From Duganella sp. CF517 (lineage in GTDB: Bacteria; Pseudomonadota; Gammaproteobacteria; Burkholderiales; Burkholderiaceae_D), in assembly GCF_900110275.1 (NCBI RefSeq), contig NZ_FODC01000009.1:124001-188000 (forward strand): a DNA stretch of 64,000 nucleotides, written 5' to 3'. Under the pieces are notes generated by a model. The model had not been told where the DNA came from. It did no database searches and worked only from the letters and a program-made list of their open reading frames with translations. Position 1 is the stretch's first letter. The number at the start of each line of letters is the position of its first letter. Of this stretch, positions 62,778 through 64,000 are shown piece by piece. Made by a program: the position numbers and the translations under genes.

Positions 62778-63788
62778 GTGGCCACCATCAAAGACGTAGC
62801 CCGCCTCGCCGGCGTGGGCCTGGGGACCGCTTCGCGGGTGGTCAGCGGCAAGGGCTCGGTGTCGCCGGCCACCGTGGCCAAGGTGCGGGCGGCGATCGAG
62901 CAGTTGGACTTCCGGCCGTCGCACGCGGCGCGCTCGCTGCTGTCGGGCAGCAGCCGCATGATCGGCGTCTACATCCCCGTGCTCAGCGGGACGTTCTACA
63001 CGCCCATCCTGCAAATCATCGACACCGAGCTGCGCACCGCCGGCCTGCACATGGTGGTGGCGTTCGGCGTCGGGCTGGGCGGCGCGCGCCAGCAGGCGAT
63101 CGAGGGCATCGAGTTTCTGATCGAGCGCGGCTGCGACGGGTTGATCCTGATGACCAACGTGCTGCTGGAGGAGGACATCGCCGCGCTGGGCGCCAAGCAG
63201 CACCAGGTGGTGCTGCTCAACCATCACTTCGACAGCATCGCCGGGCAATGCTTCACCGTCGACCATCAACTGGGGGGACAGCTGGCGGCGCGCAGCTTGC
63301 TCGAGCATGGGCACCGGCGCATCGCCGTCGTCTCCGGGCCGTCGAGCTTGCCGGATAACGTGGTGCGTATCGATGCCTTCATGTACGAGCTGGCCGCGCA
63401 TGGCATCGATACCGGCAAGGTGTGGCTGGTCGAGCGCGATTTTTCGCCGGCCGGCGGCTGGTCGGCGGCCAGGGAGCTGGTGGAGTCGGGTTATTCTTGC
63501 ACGGCGATGTTCTGCGCCAACGACGAAATGGCGGTCGGCGCGTTGTCGTATTTCCAGGAGGCGGGGATTCACGTGCCGAGCGAATTGTCGGTGATCGGTT
63601 ACGACGATACGCCGAGCGCGGAATTCTCGGCGCCGCGCCTGACGACGGTGCATATGCCGTGGCGCGAGATGACCCAGAACGGGCTCAATGCGCTGCTGAA
63701 TGGTTGTTACGACCTAAAGCGGCCGGTGACGCACCAGTATCCGGTGACGATGACGTTGCGGGCGTCGTTGGCGAAGGCTGGCGGCTGA
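62778..63788 (+). CDS. LacI-family transcriptional regulator
   Basis: 336 residues from GTG 62778. The HTH is 'TIKDVARLAGVGLGTASRVV' with hinge 'PSHAARSLLSGSS', and the ligand domain (about 60-330) is the periplasmic-binding-protein type with 'AMFCANDEMAVGALSYFQEA' and 'LSVIGYDDTPSAEFSAPRLT'. It should repress or activate through the two operators at 61796 and 61916, controlling its own transcript and the receptor/halogenase operon in response to a sugar. The sugar is not identifiable from sequence. Confidence 0.95.
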   Translation: MATIKDVARLAGVGLGTASRVVSGKGSVSPATVAKVRAAIEQLDFRPSHAARSLLSGSSRMIGVYIPVLSGTFYTPILQIIDTELRTAGLHMVVAFGVGLGGARQQAIEGIEFLIERGCDGLILMTNVLLEEDIAALGAKQHQVVLLNHHFDSIAGQCFTVDHQLGGQLAARSLLEHGHRRIAVVSGPSSLPDNVVRIDAFMYELAAHGIDTGKVWLVERDFSPAGGWSAARELVESGYSCTAMFCANDEMAVGALSYFQEAGIHVPSELSVIGYDDTPSAEFSAPRLTTVHMPWREMTQNGLNALLNGCYDLKRPVTHQYPVTMTLRASLAKAGG

Positions 63789-63862
63789 TCGGGCGGTCGC
63801 ACGGTGCGGTATCTGGCAACACGCCATGGCCGTCAAATGATGCTTCGATCTGGAGGCGTAGG

Positions 63863-63943
63863 GCGGATTAGGCTGCACGCCGTAATCGGCCATCTTTGCG
63901 CCGCCGATGAACAAGGATGGCCGATTACGCTCCGCTAATCCGC
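63863..63943. repeat. Long imperfect palindrome after the LacI gene
   Basis: GCGGATTAG (63863-63871) pairs with CTAATCCGC (63935-63943), and CGTAATCGGCCAT (63881-63893) with ATGGCCGATTACG (63917-63929), giving an 81-base interrupted stem-loop. It is of the REP-like kind dispersed in such genomes and may also end transcription. The last ~60 bases of the window hold nothing I can name. Confidence 0.75.
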
Positions 63944-64000
63944 TCATGGCCGCCGCGCCGCTGCCTGCCGCGCCGCCTGCCGCCTGCTGTTGACACGGCG

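Overview
The window is a 64 kb, very GC-rich chromosomal segment of a Gram-negative bacterium. The coding style (many TonB-dependent receptors, lipoproteins, HD-GYP and GGDEF/EAL proteins, tryptophan-halogenase/SapC clusters) points to the Betaproteobacteria, most likely an Oxalobacteraceae genus such as Massilia, Duganella or Janthinobacterium. This is inferred from gene content and protein style only. I saw no rRNA, tRNA, CRISPR array or intact insertion sequence.

Layout. 1-2330: the start of a large Ig-like/beta-propeller lipoprotein gene that runs off the left edge. 2.5-11.5 kb: a signalling block with a soluble GAF-GAF histidine kinase, an HD-GYP response regulator coupled to a small HTH protein, an HTH-receiver protein with reversed domain order, and a kinase/HPt/hybrid-kinase trio whose reading frames overlap by 4 bases. 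11.5-16 kb: an NTF2-like protein, a P450 coupled to an ABM-domain protein, and an S41 peptidase-like protein. 16-19.5 kb: a TonB receptor with a secreted SAM hydrolase-like protein and an NTF2-like protein; its leader carries an inverted repeat covering the ribosome binding site and a DasR/NagR-like operator. 19.5-30.3 kb: an HD-GYP/DUF3369 regulator, DUF3016, thioesterase, dienelactone hydrolase, an MshQ-like DUF6701 giant, an M28 peptidase, two acid-shock-like small proteins behind a four-fold phased GTAAG box, and a secreted alpha/beta hydrolase.

30.5-35 kb: a DEAD-box helicase with two RNA-binding domains, then a lone TnsB-like protein coupled to a 43-residue peptide behind a possible sigma-54 promoter. 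Its second catalytic Asp is replaced by Asn. 35.4-40.6 kb: a textbook sigma-54 promoter drives a Tat-exported flavin amine oxidase, a cytochrome c, an exported RidA-like protein and a TonB receptor. Together these read as a periplasmic amine-oxidation and uptake module. 40.7-50.2 kb: alpha/beta hydrolase, MazG-like pyrophosphohydrolase, two DUF2807 proteins, a GGDEF-EAL protein, an MHS-family transporter, an unusual sensor-CheW fusion and a PsiF protein.

50.5-63.8 kb: a pullulanase, then a five-gene operon (TonB receptor, halogenase 2, SapC, cupin-like, halogenase 1) divergent from a polysaccharide deacetylase and a LacI regulator, with two LacI-type operators in the shared promoter region. 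The most system-like novelties are the sigma-54 amine-oxidase module, the lone TnsB-like pair, and the SAM hydrolase/TonB receptor operon with its unusual leader.
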